Program-made: the position numbers and the translations under genes
Source: Cephalotrichum gorgonifer
Taxonomy: Eukaryota; Ascomycota; Sordariomycetes; Microascales; Microascaceae
Length of the DNA stretch: 64,000 nt
Direction of reading: 5' to 3'
Assembly: GCA_900312665.1 (NCBI GenBank)
Contig: ONZQ02000005.1
Coordinates: 660,119 to 724,118 of the forward strand
Shown here: positions 1 to 11,306 of the stretch, piece by piece
Layout of the letters: every line of letters starts with the position of its first letter
How positions within the stretch are numbered: position 1 is the stretch's first letter
The notes under the pieces: generated by a model
What the model saw: the letters and a program-made list of their open reading frames with translations, nothing else
Database searches by the model: none
What the model was told of the DNA's origin: nothing

Positions 1-2027
1 GTTCAATTTCAATGTTTCCCCCCTGCCCTTGTCTTTATCCTTGCTTGGCCTCGGCCACCGTTATCAACCCAATACGATGCCTAGACTCGATAAACCCCAC
101 ATGTATAACAGCTCCCTCCGGCCCCCGGCCCCGGGTCCGGGCCCGGGACAATGCACTGAGCTCACTCCGTAAAATGGTCCCGCCTCTCTTCAAGCCCGGC
201 GTCATTTTTATTAATAGTATATGTAGTGCTCCATAGGTCCGGAGTGCCTCCATCCCGTACGGGTACCTTCGTATACTTGTCGTGCTTGGGCTGATGTCAA
301 CGATGTACGAGTGCTGAAAGTGAGACCTGTGTTTTAGTCGGTACGCGGCAGGAACAGGGTCTCAGCCACGAGGGCGAGCCGTTCGGCTATCCCCAAGGAA
401 CTCTTCTTCCATAATATTTGGAACGTTTCAATGTGATTGATTACGGGTAGGCTTCACCCCCTCGATTTCTGATGTGTGTCCCACGCAGAGTGCCGAGGGA
501 CAGTTTACACTTCAGCGAACTACACCAAGGGTAGGCTTGTAACTGTACATGCCCAGTTACCACGACCAATGTTCCCCTCCAAAGGCAAAGATCATTTTCT
601 CACCCGTCGCACAAAGGCGCAGGAATGCGCAGAAGGCTCCAGCCACAAGCCCGTCGGCTCGCCCGATCAGGAGCAAATAAGAACGCCCCAGAAATAAGAA
701 GAGCTACCTTACTGGATCACTACATGTATTACAGGAATAGAATAGCCCAACGCGAAACCAAATAGTACCAACGTGGCCTCTCCGGAGCTACTCGCACCAA
801 CTACCTTACACTAAACAAGCACGATGTATCGAGACCTTGCCAACATGTATATCCGGCGAAACCCAAGCCCTCTTCCCGCCCCAAATTTTTATGGAACTTT
901 CCGGAGACTACGCTTTCGCCACCACAAAACCTTAGTAGGAAGAAACGTTCCGGAAACATTCCTCTAATTCCTGTGTCCATGTCGAGGCCAACAGGAAGAG
1001 AGGGCAAAAAAAAAAGAAGCCTAGCACCAATACGCTGCTTCTCTGACCTTTTTTTTCCCTTCTCACTTCCTTGGCCTTTTCTGGGGCCGGAAGGGGGAGA
1101 GAAGACTTCCTCACCGCCTTTACTCTTGCTCTCGTCATTCCGCTGAGCCACCCCCCCTCCTATTCTTCCCTCCCCCCACACGCCCCCTCCCCTTCTGTAG
1201 CTGCGCTGAAGGAGGACGGCAGTGTCTTACTGCTGTGCCTGAGGCGAGAACGGTTCTCATCCAATCGACAGGGAGCATGTTGAGATCTCACCCTCCTTTC
1301 CAGCCCCCTCCCACCCATTCTGCAAGATACGTTGGGTACGGCCCACGATACGCCCATCGGGAAAACTCCGATGTATTTCCAAGTTTGACCCTCCCTGTGT
1401 GCTAGCCGGAAACTCGCTCGAGTCGCAACGAAAAATCCGCCACGGGCCTACCCGCCACGGTTACCTCCGATCGGAACTCACGTCTAGTGGCGTGGCGATG
1501 GCGGGCGCCAGTTCAAGTTCCCCCACATATTTGGCTGCCACAGGTGGTTTGACCTTCTGAGCTTATTACCATTTCAATGGGACTCAGTGGCGCGGATAGT
1601 TCCCTGTAGGTAACTGCAGGGCTGAAAGTCGATGCGATAGGACTAGAAGCTTCTGGCCTTGCTTTTTCTCCCACGTCACTTACACCAAGGCCGCGAGCCT
1701 CTGGAGAGCGGACCATGCAAGTGAGCGGTTCAAGTGTGGGGCCCCGGATTGTTATGTTACCGTCCTCCGCAATCCCGGCCGCGGGCCGGAGTGTGACTCT
1801 GACGCTGCAAGGCTCGAGTGGAGATATCAAACCTCCCTCTCCATCTTCTCCACCTCCATCGCTGGCTTCGAGCGGGACAGCTGCGATCAAAGAGGCTTTG
1901 AAATCCCCTGTGCAGGACACGAGGCGACACTCCTCTCGGTCCACGAATACATTACCGAGCATGTATTTATTGCATATCCTTTTTTTGTGCTTTATTTTCC
2001 ATTACTTTATACGTACTAGACGCTTCC
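1..2027. other. Intergenic region, no supported gene
   Basis: No open frame here looks like a real gene. The longest, 149 codons on the minus strand (1513-1962), has an unremarkable composition, no recognisable motif and no splice partners. Visible features are a GC-rich palindromic stretch near 120-145 (repeated CCCGG/GGGCC words), a poly-A/poly-T patch near 1000-1055, and the AT-rich stretch 1960-2020. That AT-rich stretch is probably the 3' flank of the short-chain dehydrogenase gene. Confidence 0.6.
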
Positions 2028-2810
2028 TCAGGCAGCCGGCCAGTTCTTGTTCACCGTGACCTCCCCACCGTTCGCCGCGGCCGCGACTTCCCTATCCGAG
2101 AGGAATAGGCAGTACTTCGCCACGGTCGTCAGCGGGACGTTCGACTCTCCCTGGACGTACCCCGTCAGCTCCCTCATCCTCCCCATACCCTCCATGTTCG
2201 GCGGGTTCACGGCGAAGGCCGCGGCGATGTTCGTTTCCTCCATCCCGCCGATGTACAGCACGACGGAGTTGATGCCCTTGTTCCCGTAGAAGCCCGCCAG
2301 GTTCTTCGACAGCCCCGCGACCGCGTGCTTGCTCGCCGTGTACGCCGCGCCCGCCGCGCCGCCCTTGTAGCTCGCGACCGACCCGATGCTAATTATGGTG
2401 CCGCCACCCGCGGGGAGCATGACGTTCACGGCCGCCTTGCTCATCAGGAATGTGCCCGTAGCGTTGACAGCCATGACCTTGTCCCACATGCTCTTCGCCG
2501 TCTGGCCCGCCGGGTCGAAGGTGTCCATGATGCCCGCATTGTTGACCAGCACGTCGACCTTGCCGAACTTTTCGACCACGGCGGAGACGAAGGCGGTCAC
2601 GGCGTCCTCGTCGGTGATGTCGGTCTTCGAAGCAAGGAACTTGCCCGCGTGGAGGGCCTCCCACTCTGCGGAGGTGGAGGCGAGGCGCTCGGCGGACACG
2701 TCGCAGATGGCGACGCTGGCGCCGGAGGCGAGGAAGGTCTTTGCGATCATCTTGCCGAGGCCGCCAGCGGCGCCGGTGACGATAACGACGAGGCTATCGG
2801 AGGAGGACAT
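2028..2810 (-). CDS. Short-chain dehydrogenase/reductase (classical SDR)
   Basis: Single-exon gene for a 260-residue NAD(P)-dependent oxidoreductase; this is a normal length for a classical SDR. The Rossmann-fold glycine motif TGAAGGLG is at residues 12-19. An Asp at position 37 after the second strand suggests NAD(H) preference. NNAG is at 90-93, an Asn at 116, the catalytic Ser at 141 or 144, and the YTASK active-site motif gives Tyr157 and Lys161. The start ATG is the first in frame and leads directly into the beta1 strand. No signal peptide is present, so it is probably cytosolic. Family and fold are clear from the motifs; the substrate cannot be told. The neighbours are not an obvious pathway, so no cluster role is inferred. 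Confidence 0.93.
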   Translation of the reverse strand: MSSSDSLVVIVTGAAGGLGKMIAKTFLASGASVAICDVSAERLASTSAEWEALHAGKFLASKTDITDEDAVTAFVSAVVEKFGKVDVLVNNAGIMDTFDPAGQTAKSMWDKVMAVNATGTFLMSKAAVNVMLPAGGGTIISIGSVASYKGGAAGAAYTASKHAVAGLSKNLAGFYGNKGINSVVLYIGGMEETNIAAAFAVNPPNMEGMGRMRELTGYVQGESNVPLTTVAKYCLFLSDREVAAAANGGEVTVNKNWPAA

Positions 2811-3842
2811 CGTAGGTATTGGGTTAGGTGTTGGGTCGGGTGCTTGGAGGGGCGGTTGATGTGGATGGGTGGATATCTCGTCGTCTGGCCAGGGATCAGA
2901 ACGGGTTTTAAGACTCTGTGGTCTGCGTAGTTGGGAGTTCTATACGAGAGGAGACGACAGAGACAAGGGACGGGACAGGAGAGGGGAAAAGTAGACTAGT
3001 GGCGGATTGACGGACTTTACAAGTCCCCGTAGTGCGCGAGGCTTCCACCCTTACCGCTCGGACGCTCCTTCTCTGTCAATGAATATGCGCCCCTCACCCC
3101 ACATTCCATAACATCTACCATACATTATCTGGTCACCCTGTCGCCCCCGCCCCCGCTGCCTCTCGTCAAGACTGGCATCGGGGGATGGGGTTCCGGGGTA
3201 GAGTAGGTTAGAGGACATCGTTGAGTAGCTGATAGGTTCGAGGACGAAGGGCATTGGGTGTGGTTACGATTACGATTACGATTACGATTACGATTACGAG
3301 CCCGGGAATTGCGGGGTTCATGAGCCTGTGATGAGGACGTTGCCCATGCGAACGGAGCTAGCAGATAACTAAGAACCCAGCCATTTGCGGGTTAGTACGA
3401 GTAGTTTGTCACAGGCGCAAGCGGGCAGGCGCGCAGACTCCATCGTGCTAGTAACATCCTTTATCCTAGGCAATATGGCTGCGGCGAGGGCGAATTGGAT
3501 CGACTTCGAGTGCAAGATACATGTTCCCATATCCGCCCCATTAAAGAAAACGTATGCAAGTAGTGGTCAGTATTATCCAGATCAAGCCCCAAGAGCGCAA
3601 GTTACGCAGGGGAGAGGAATACTATTATATTATTAGGCCCAAAACGGAAGTACGAATACGCGTATTCCCAAGACATCTTTCCAAAAATCCACCAAGAAGC
3701 CAAATGTGTCTCTCCGGGAGACCCGTCTGAGGCTATTCTTCCCCCTAACTGGCTAGGTTGGGTATGAGAACCCAAGGTCACGGGTCTGGTAGGCACCGCG
3801 GCAAGGTGAACCCACCTGCCATCCTTCGTTCTCTCTCGTGAT
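2811..3842. other. Intergenic region with hexamer repeat
   Basis: This region holds the promoter of the dehydrogenase at its left edge and the 3' flank of the small secreted protein at its right edge. No gene is supported. A perfect six-copy hexamer repeat lies at 3264-3299 and is listed separately. Confidence 0.6.
3264..3299 (+). repeat. Hexanucleotide tandem repeat (TTACGA)6
   Basis: Six perfect head-to-tail copies of TTACGA are visible. The unit differs from the TTAGGG telomere repeat of most filamentous fungi, so it is called a simple microsatellite rather than an internal telomere tract. Confidence 0.95.
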
Positions 3843-4645
3843 TTAAGAAATGGCCTCCAGGCCAGTGTACTCAACCAGTACGTCCGTCTCAGCGCACCCG
3901 CCCGCGTTGTCATCCACGCAGGTGAAGTTCGCGACGCCATACCCTGTGTATTGGACCCTGGGAGTTGGTAAAGTCGGTTAGTTCCCCGGCTCCACGAAAT
4001 GTTGACGGCAAAGGAAGAGCAGTAGCAGAAAAGGGAGTGACAAGCTGAAGGCCAAGCCGGAGAAGCGGAAGCGATGGAAGAGCACAAAGGAAAAAGCAAA
4101 CGATCTCTTCCAGTCGTCGTAAGAAGGTTCCAGACGATGGTAGGAAAAAGAAAAGCAACGGAGGAAAAGACTCACGGCCACATGGGATCGTCGTCCCTGC
4201 AGATCCACCTCTGCTTAAAGTCCAGCTTCCCGCTCTCGACGTCAAACGAAAACTGCACCCTGCCGTCCGCCTCCGCCTCTAGGGGCGGCGTGCACAGGAA
4301 CCTGTCCTCCCCGTTGAACTCCGGCGCCGTCGCGTTCTCGCCCAGCACGGCGCCCTCGGGGAACTCGCCCGAGATAACGTTACAGGCGACGGTGTACTCC
4401 AGAGCCTGGTTGACGACCGTGAAGCTGAGCGTGGTGTTGTCGTCCGTGAGCGAGAAGGAGTCGAGGTCCCAGCTGTCGAGGCTGTTGGTCTTCGCCGTGC
4501 AGCCGTTGGGGTCGAGCTCGCCGTTGCCGGGGACCTCCGCGGATGGCGTCGCGGAAGGAGCGGCGCCGCTCGGGGTGGGGTCCTGCGGCGCAGGGATGGC
4601 GAGGGCCGCGGGGGCGAGGAGGAGGGCTGAGACGAGGAAGTTCAT
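3843..4645 (-). CDS. Small secreted protein, six cysteines, unknown function
   Basis: Two exons are inferred, complement of 4176-4645 and 3843-3957. The intron has a GTGAGT donor, a CTAAC branch point and a CAG acceptor, and the frame is kept across it. The predicted product is 194 residues. It begins with a typical signal peptide (about residues 1-16, a hydrophobic core ending in ALA), then a Pro/Ala/Ser-rich segment, then a beta-rich domain with six cysteines, a number that would allow three disulfides. Asn-x-Thr sites suggest N-glycosylation. The last 38 residues, including two cysteines, come from exon 2, so a one-exon model would truncate the protein. I do not recognise the family. A secreted, cysteine-containing protein of this size fits an apoplastic effector or a cell-surface protein, but this is inference. 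Confidence 0.8.
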
Positions 4646-6054
4646 GGTTGCGGTAAGGTTGGTTTTTTTTTTTCTTTTTTGCTTCGTTGCTTTTCTATTA
4701 AGGCCAGGGCGTAATGCGTGTTTTGAAGGCGTCGATGGAGAAGAAGGTCAAGAGATGTCGTCGATCTCGCAAATGTGGATGGCCTCGGGTTGCTATATGA
4801 TAGTACTCGTATTCAGGGGGGAGCAAACGGCCTTCGATAAACCCAACGTGATCAATGTCGAGTTCCGGGATACGACGTATCGTAAATGATTACAATATAC
4901 AAGTACAAGCATGGGTATATGGGCTAGATTAGTACAAGTAAATCACCGAAGCGGATCTGATGCCCGGCAGAGTAGAATGTGCCCCAGAATGCGGAGCCTC
5001 CGGTCGTATTTATGCCCATCTTCATTTCAACGCCCAGATCCCTGGTTCCCGACGAGCGTCACCACCCTCGCCACAGCGCTCCCTCCCGCGTTCGTATTCC
5101 TGTACTACGTACCTGCATTATACCGACAGCCGCTATTAATACCCGGAACCAGTAAAAAGGAAGGAACCGAACAAAAAGAACCTCGTCCGACAGCGCCACC
5201 GTCTGGCATTTGTCCTTTCCCTGACGTCTAATCCCTCTGACTGGATGGCATTCCTCCGTCGCACCCGCCGAGAGTATCCATGAAGGCAAACAGCGGAGTA
5301 TACTTTTGCTTTGCGTCCACTGGCTACTCGTGTACAAGTAGATATCCACTCGCTTCCTCGTAAAAATGGAACCGCCCGGTTTACGTCAGGGTGAGTGAGC
5401 GAGGCCCTCTCATTGGGGATCAATGCGCGACCCCACAATTTCTTTCTCCAGTCGCCATGGCATGTTGTAATAGCCGGCCGGGACGGGTAAAGATCACCTC
5501 ACTCCCCTGCTTGCGACTAATCTTGGAATGCCCGACCGTTTCCTACACAGGGGGGAGAAGCGGGTGGAGCATGGCGGGTACGTCACAATGCACATGGACA
5601 TGGAGCTTTTGATCGACGGACCCTGTCAATCCCAATGTCCGCCTCCCCAAAGAGGATCGTGTCAACTGGGTTTAGACGACTCGGGATAGTTTACGAGGAT
5701 ATCTTGGACTGCGCCCCCTTCTTCCTCCCTCCCCAGTCCCAGACCCGGCCGGGTTCTTGAGAACCCCGCTCCGGTCTGCCTTTTCGGCAGATTGGGGGCC
5801 GGGCATGTCCGCCGAACCGAATGCACATCTTCGGGACCCGGGCGCACCGGTTGTGAATCGCTTGTGCGCCCTCCAAAAACATTGCATTCAAATCCATTAA
5901 TCTACACCAGGGTACTACGGACATAAGATATATAGACACGCTCCATGTCTCAGATTCAATGGTTACTCCTCTTTTTCAGCCCCAGGCAGTACGCAGCCTA
6001 CTTCATCCATATCGTCTACCTCATCCCAACTGCGTACCCGCTAGTCCATCCACC

Positions 6055-6400
6055 TATTACTAGGTTACGGTTTCGGCAATATCTTTGCCAGCCTCTTCGA
6101 GAACTGAGTGATACGGCTGCATCTTCAGGTTCTCATTGGTGATGGTATCCGTCATCTTAATAGCCTCTGCCATCTGCTACAGGAGCGGGTAATGACTCTC
6201 TGCGAAGTCGGGTTTCATCAGATTGGTACAATGGGCTTCGACGAGGAAATTATTCGGATCATCGCCGTCGTCAGGGAATCGGTCACGGAGGCAGGTAGCA
6301 TTCATGGAGGGGCCACCCTGTCCACATCGGGTAACGATGATGACGATGTCTGAAGGAGACTCTGAGAAGGTTGGCATACTTGAGTCGGAGTCCCCCTATT
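6055..6400 (-). pseudogene. Possible decayed coding fragment
   Basis: On the minus strand, a frame from about 6377 reads as ordinary protein to a TAG at 6177-6179. It then continues in the same frame with plausible protein composition (for example KMTDTITNENLKMQPYHSVL) until paired stops near 6060. The interrupting codon lies between a CTG and a CAG, as expected if a CAG had become TAG. Upstream, other short frames overlap a tandem duplication and no exon chain could be built. I do not recognise the family. It could also be chance coding-like sequence, so confidence is low. Confidence 0.25.
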
Positions 6401-6451
6401 GTACTCAGCATCCGGATCCTTGTCGTCTACAGCCATGGGCCGGATGCATGC

Positions 6452-6554
6452 CTGGAGGACACTCTCAAGGTAGAGTGTGGTCTCATCGTCAGTCGACTCA
6501 TGTCTGGAGGATACTCTTGAGGTAGAGCGTCGTCTTATGTCGATCGTCTCATGT
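6452..6554 (+). repeat. Imperfect 52-bp tandem duplication
   Basis: Two adjacent copies start with CTGGAGGA(C/T)ACTCT at 6452 and 6504 and both end in CTCATGT. Most differences between the copies are C/T or G/A transitions, suggesting an old duplication. Confidence 0.75.
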
Positions 6555-7010
6555 CTCTTCTTGCACCAATCTGTCATGGTTAGCCGTCGATTATTCATCA
6601 TAAAGTAGCATATTTTCCAGTTCCAGTTGAGAGGCAATGTAGCTTTAGGGAAGGGAAAGGGGACAGTCGTCGTGCCTCAGGAGGGTAATGTTGGCTGAGA
6701 AGACAAATGGTACGCCGCTCACTCTAGTTGTTGACGTATCCAGAGCCTTCGCCAGTCTCCAATAACCTCCCCCCATCTTCTCGCAAAGCTCTCTTCGCAT
6801 CTCCGGTATCAACATTACTTTCGCTGAGTGCTCTGGCGTCTGCTTCAAGAGCGGTGTCTGCCTGCTTTTGGGCGATATAATATGCACCTCGCTTCTTATT
6901 TTTCCTTGATTCGATGGCTGTCGGATACTGCGCTACTGCAGCTTGACGTCCAGGAAGGGAGGGAAGAAAAGGAGGAGGGGGGAAAAGGTCTGTGAATGTT
7001 CTACGCGAAG

Positions 7011-7168
7011 ATTCGCAGGGTAGGGCAGCGCGCTCTCTCAGAGGGAAGGAGCGATAGCCATGTGTCATGTGGATCGGGTACTTGGGCAGATTCGCAGGGT
7101 AGGGCAGCGCACTCTCTCAGAGGGAAGGAGCGATGGGGATGCGTCATGTGAGTCAGGTACTTGCGCAA
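7011..7168 (+). repeat. 79-bp direct tandem duplication
   Basis: Two adjacent copies (7011-7089 and 7090-7168) begin ATTCGCAGGGTAGGGCAGCG. They are almost identical over the first 45 bp and diverge by scattered changes after that. They lie about 250-400 bp upstream of the leader exon of the helicase-like gene, so they may be in its promoter region. Confidence 0.9.
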
Positions 7169-7408
7169 TATACATTTATATGGCGATCCTCAGTACACAT
7201 CGGTACGATTCTCCCTACAGGCACCCTTATCGTCACGATAAACCAAAGCCGGAGCTCACAGCAACAAGGGTGTCTCACTCCAAGAGATAAATGCGCATAT
7301 TGTTCTTGGAGGTGAAGCGGGTGTCAAGCATCGCGCCGTGCTCCAGGCAGGGCGAAGAAAATCCTCGCATTGTCTGTGTTGTTCCTATTAGCGTCTCCTC
7401 CTCCACCG

Positions 7409-7458
7409 GTATGTATCGCTGTCGACGTCCTGCTCAACCTGCTAACTCATGATTGAAG
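7409..7458 (+). other. Probable 5' UTR intron of the helicase-like gene
   Basis: A 50-nt segment has a perfect GTATGT donor, a GCTAAC branch point 12 nt upstream of an AAG acceptor, and no coding content. Removing it places a leader exon just upstream of ATG 7482, which has a good CACC context. The earlier ATG at 7449 lies inside this intron and is therefore not chosen as the start. Confidence 0.65.
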
Positions 7459-7481
7459 AGACGAACCTTTCCACCTCCACC

Positions 7482-10400
7482 ATGTCGAAATCGGAGGCTC
7501 CCGCCATCCAGCCCTACTCCCCTACCCTCGAGCCCCAGCCCTCCATCTCCCAACAACGCAGATGCAACTGGAAGACGTGGTGTGCACTGTTGTCCCGTGC
7601 TTCTGAAGGCTCCTTCGTTGCCGCCGATCCGGTTGTCGGTATTCCTGATATAAAAATCGGTGCAACTGTACACGTGGCTCGCACGGGTAATAGCACAGTT
7701 CCATGGATGGGCTTCAAGCTTGCGTTCCCTCTTGGCAACGATGGTGGCCAGGCGAAGAATGTGGAGAATGGATTTGGCACCAAATACACCTGTATGCTGA
7801 CCGTCGTCCCAGCTCACCCAACTGGCTAATATACTAACAATTGATGAACAGTCAATGGCCAATATAAGGTGCCTATGAAGACCAGCAATCATGTCATCGA
7901 GATGCGACTTCCCCGTAACGGCCTCAGCGTCCATGTCGACGAAGCTCCCTGCGAGCTCTGGGCCCGTTTTCCCAAGCCCGAGCTTCTAAGGAGGGGTCTC
8001 TCCCTCGTGACCGTCTACCTTGCCGACGGCGCTGAAGTCAATCCCGTCGGGTATGGCATGCCATATGCCAACGGTGACGACAAGGATCTCGAGGAGTGGG
8101 TCAACGGCAATAAGCCCATCGTCGACGGAATCACTCTTCAGGAGCTCATGGCCTTGAAAAAATTCGTCTTCGCCGTGCCCTTGGCTCCCCGCGAGGTGGA
8201 GAAAGAGTTTAATCCCGCAACCCTCCCCCCGCGCTTCGAGTATCCGCACCTCAAGGCTCGCGAATGGAATGAGGAGCAGATGTGGCAAGTGCATTTGGAT
8301 ACCCTCGGAAAAGAGGCGTATCACGCGGCGCGCTCGTACGAGAACGACGAGACCCACGTCGCAGTGACTGCGAATGCGGTGTCACTGGACACGCTCTGGT
8401 TGGAAAGGGAAGCCCAGGAGATCCGAGGAGACTCCCTCCCTGCCTACCTCGCCCCACTGGTCAAAGGAGAAACGATCGACCTAGACGAGAAGTTCTCCCC
8501 TTTCTATGCCATCATAAGTATGAAGAAGGAGTACCGGGAGCGTCACAAGGGGGCCTGGGCTCGGCTCGTGCGTGAGGGGCAGCTCAAGGTTGGGTTCGAA
8601 ACCGACATACAGGACGATCAGCTCATCTGGTATGTCCACCTCTATATTGACATCCTCTTGGTCTCCAGCACGCTAACTCGTTGCCGTAGGTCTGGGACTA
8701 TCGTTAATTATCCGAAGGGTATCAAAGCCCTCGCCGACCAGCCCATCGATGACGACGAGATTGTCATCCGGGTGGATCCTTCTAAACCTCAGTTCGCGGA
8801 TGGAAAGGACCTGCTCTGCGCATTTCAGGCGAAAGCTTTTGGAAGCCGGGCCCAGGCAGATGCCCAGTTCAAGGAGGACGAGACGCACTAGAACCGCGTT
8901 CACCTTATCTTCGACGCAGGCATGCATGAGGCTGAACGCAAGGTTGAAGCGGTCAATCTCTACCACAGTGACGCCGTCTCAACTCAAGAAGAATGGTCTC
9001 ATTGGCCGCATCTCACTACCAATGACCGCCGCCAACTCCATCGTGCTCTCCTTCGGTGTCAGGGATTCTGGGGCTGGATAACGGGCAGCAGCAGCCGCAG
9101 CGACGACGACGGGGTCTCTGAGGCTGCTGTGGGCATGGATGAGCTGAACATCGACGATGAGACGCATTCTCGTGAGCCTCGAAAGCTCCCGTCAGTCAAT
9201 TTTCTCGACCTTGGGAACGACGACTTCGTGGATACCAACATCGAAGAGGTGTATGTGGAGGATCAGCCACGGTTCCGAGGTTATGCGTCCAACAGGCCTC
9301 TCGGGGTTGGCCTTGTGTCAGCGGTAAGCTTCTTCCCATCCTCATCCTATTCGTTCTACATGCGGTTATTAATAATTCTCCTTTAGCCTCCCGGTACCGG
9401 AAAGACCACCATCGCCGCAATTGCCACCGTGGCCACGGTCAAGTCCACCGGCAGGACCCTGCAGACCGCCGGTTCTAACGTCGCAGTATCCAATCTATGC
9501 GAGCGGACCTACAACGTATCGGTATCCATCACCGACAGGTACAATCGTCGGCGAGGGGAGAGGGAACCGGAGTCATACCTCCTGGTCGTCCGCGTCTTCA
9601 AGCCCGACGACGAGAAGGCCGCATTCTGGAAGATCCTGTCCACCCGTGAGACCAATGATGGCGTCAAGGCCAGCTCCTTCCAACTTACCAGGTCCCCCTT
9701 CCAACTCCATCTCTCCCGAGCACACTGGCTCCTGACACTCCTTGGATCGGATACTGTCCCCCATCTGCGTCCAGAGGACTCCAAGGCCCTGCAAGAGATG
9801 AAGGCGAAGCTGAGGAATATTCCGGAGCTCGCCCTGCTCTTCGCCCTCGCCCAACGGAAGATGACAATCGAGGAGTTTGACGCCCTTCCTGGGGCCCGAA
9901 GCAAGGTCAAGATCGGCTCCCTCCTCGACCAGATCCTCGACAAGGCGGACGTGGTAGGTATGACCCCAGCGCTGAGCCAGAATGACGAGCATTGCCTGAA
10001 GTGGAAGCTCAAGAAGATGCGGGCTCTTGTCGCCGACGAGGCCGGTAACATGCACCGAGGTGACCTTGCCTGTGTATGGGGAAACACCCTGGTCCCTTGC
10101 TTCCTAGTGGGCGACTGGAGGCAGCTAAAACCTACCGTGATGACCATCTCGGACGCCGACGAAGACAAAAACCTCTTCAACAGGCTCCAGAACGACGGCA
10201 GGATTTCACCACTGGAGATGCTCGAGGGGTCGGGGATCCCGACATTCGAGTTACACATCCAGCACCGAATGCCCCCGTCGCTCTTCGATACCGTCGCGAA
10301 GGAAATCTACGGTATCGACAACCCCCGATACTCCCCCCATTGCGCTGTCCACTAGCTAAAGAACAAAATCGTCAGGGAATTGGAAGAGTTTGTGCAACGC

Positions 10401-11306
10401 AAGTTTCCCGGGGACCTCGCAGAGCTTCCCAAGGACCGACTTGCCCCCATCTTCATCCACTGCGAAGGCTCTGGGGTATTCCGGGCCCCAGAGACGATGT
10501 CTCGGTGTTGCCCAGACCAGGTCAAAGTGGCTCTGGACTTAATTGTCGACTTCGTCAAGAGTCGAGAGAGTCCCGATGAGCGTGCCGCGGTCGCCAGCCA
10601 GATCACCGTGCTATGCCCGTACAGGCCGAACGTGGATCTTGTAGAAAAGCTCCGCAAACGGGAGGGCTTCGAGGAGCTCAAGCCGATGCCGCCTGCTAAC
10701 ACTATCGACGGATACCAGGGGAAGGAGAACGACGTGACAGTGATAGTCATGGGCACGAGCAGCGCCTCCGGCGCCGGGTTCACCGCCCAATCCAATCGCT
10801 TGAACGTCTTACTCACACGTTCAAGGTGCGGCTTGGTCGTGGTCGGGGATATTAATGCTACGGACAGGCGAAGGGCTGTAGAGGGCGAGGACGAGGAGAC
10901 GGAGGAGGGCAGGAAGATGAGGAAGGCGATCGACTACGGACCCGATGGCGAACCACACTTCATGAGTACGAAGAAGATGGAAAAGATCTTTAAGGCGTAC
11001 AAGGAGGCTAAACGGGTGTCCACGTTCGTTGTGAGGGAGAAGGCCAACAAGAAGAAGGGGGAGGGGGAGGAGAAGGCGGAGGATAAGAAGAGCGCAGAGG
11101 GGCAGGGGGCGGCCGTCAGTGCGGGCGGGGAGGGGGCAGGGTGCCGGATCCCGAAGAAAAGGAAAGGGGTAAGGGGTGGTGGTGGGAGGAACAAGAAAAA
11201 GAGGAGAATTAATGCAGCCGGAGAAGGAGCCCCCCGAAGTGCCCTCTGCCAAGCCGTCGTAGTCCATTGCGCATACTTGCAGTTTGTTCATTTGTTTGTT
11301 TCCTAA
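7482..11306 (+). pseudogene. UPF1-like SF1 helicase with two in-frame TAG codons
   Basis: Four exons are inferred: 7482-7791, 7852-8629, 8690-9323 and 9387-11306. All introns are 60-62 nt with good splice signals. The frame would encode about 1213 residues of a superfamily 1 RNA/DNA helicase of the UPF1/NAM7/DNA2 type. Motif I PPGTGKT is near codon 575, motif II appears as DEAG near 790, and GDWRQLKP is motif III. QHRMP is motif IV, DGYQGKE motif V, and NVLLTRSR with the arginine finger is motif VI. The tail is Lys/Glu-rich. The frame is interrupted by TAG at 8889-8891 (codon 430) and 10353-10355 (codon 897). Both stops follow a CAC codon, and the coding signal continues in the same frame afterwards. 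Neither stop can be removed by a frame-consistent intron that I can find. The N-terminal 429 codons would lack all helicase motifs. Most likely this is a recent pseudogene; readthrough or assembly error are alternatives. Confidence 0.8.

Larger units (their letters stand above)
4646..7408. other. Intergenic region with relics and repeats
   Basis: No intact gene is supported in these 2.8 kb. The stretch contains a coding-like remnant on the minus strand (about 6055-6400), an imperfect 52-bp tandem pair (6452-6554) and a 79-bp tandem duplication (7011-7168), listed separately. The word GTACAAGTA or a close variant occurs at about 4899, 4932 and 5332. Confidence 0.5.

Noticed and set aside
1513..1962. 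149-codon minus-strand open frame
   Set aside because: No motif, no splice partners, and an overlapping plus-strand frame of similar quality; probably chance in GC-rich DNA.
2325..2930. 201-codon plus-strand frame over the dehydrogenase gene
   Set aside because: It is antisense to a clear SDR and has the Arg/Gly/His-rich composition typical of a shadow frame.
7449..7481. ATG at 7449 as start of the helicase gene
   Set aside because: It lies inside a probable 5' UTR intron (GTATGT...GCTAAC...AAG, 7409-7458).
10311..10375. Intron that would remove the second TAG of the helicase gene (GTATCG donor, CAG or TAG acceptor)
   Set aside because: Every acceptor that removes the stop leaves the downstream helicase frame out of phase, so it cannot explain the TAG.
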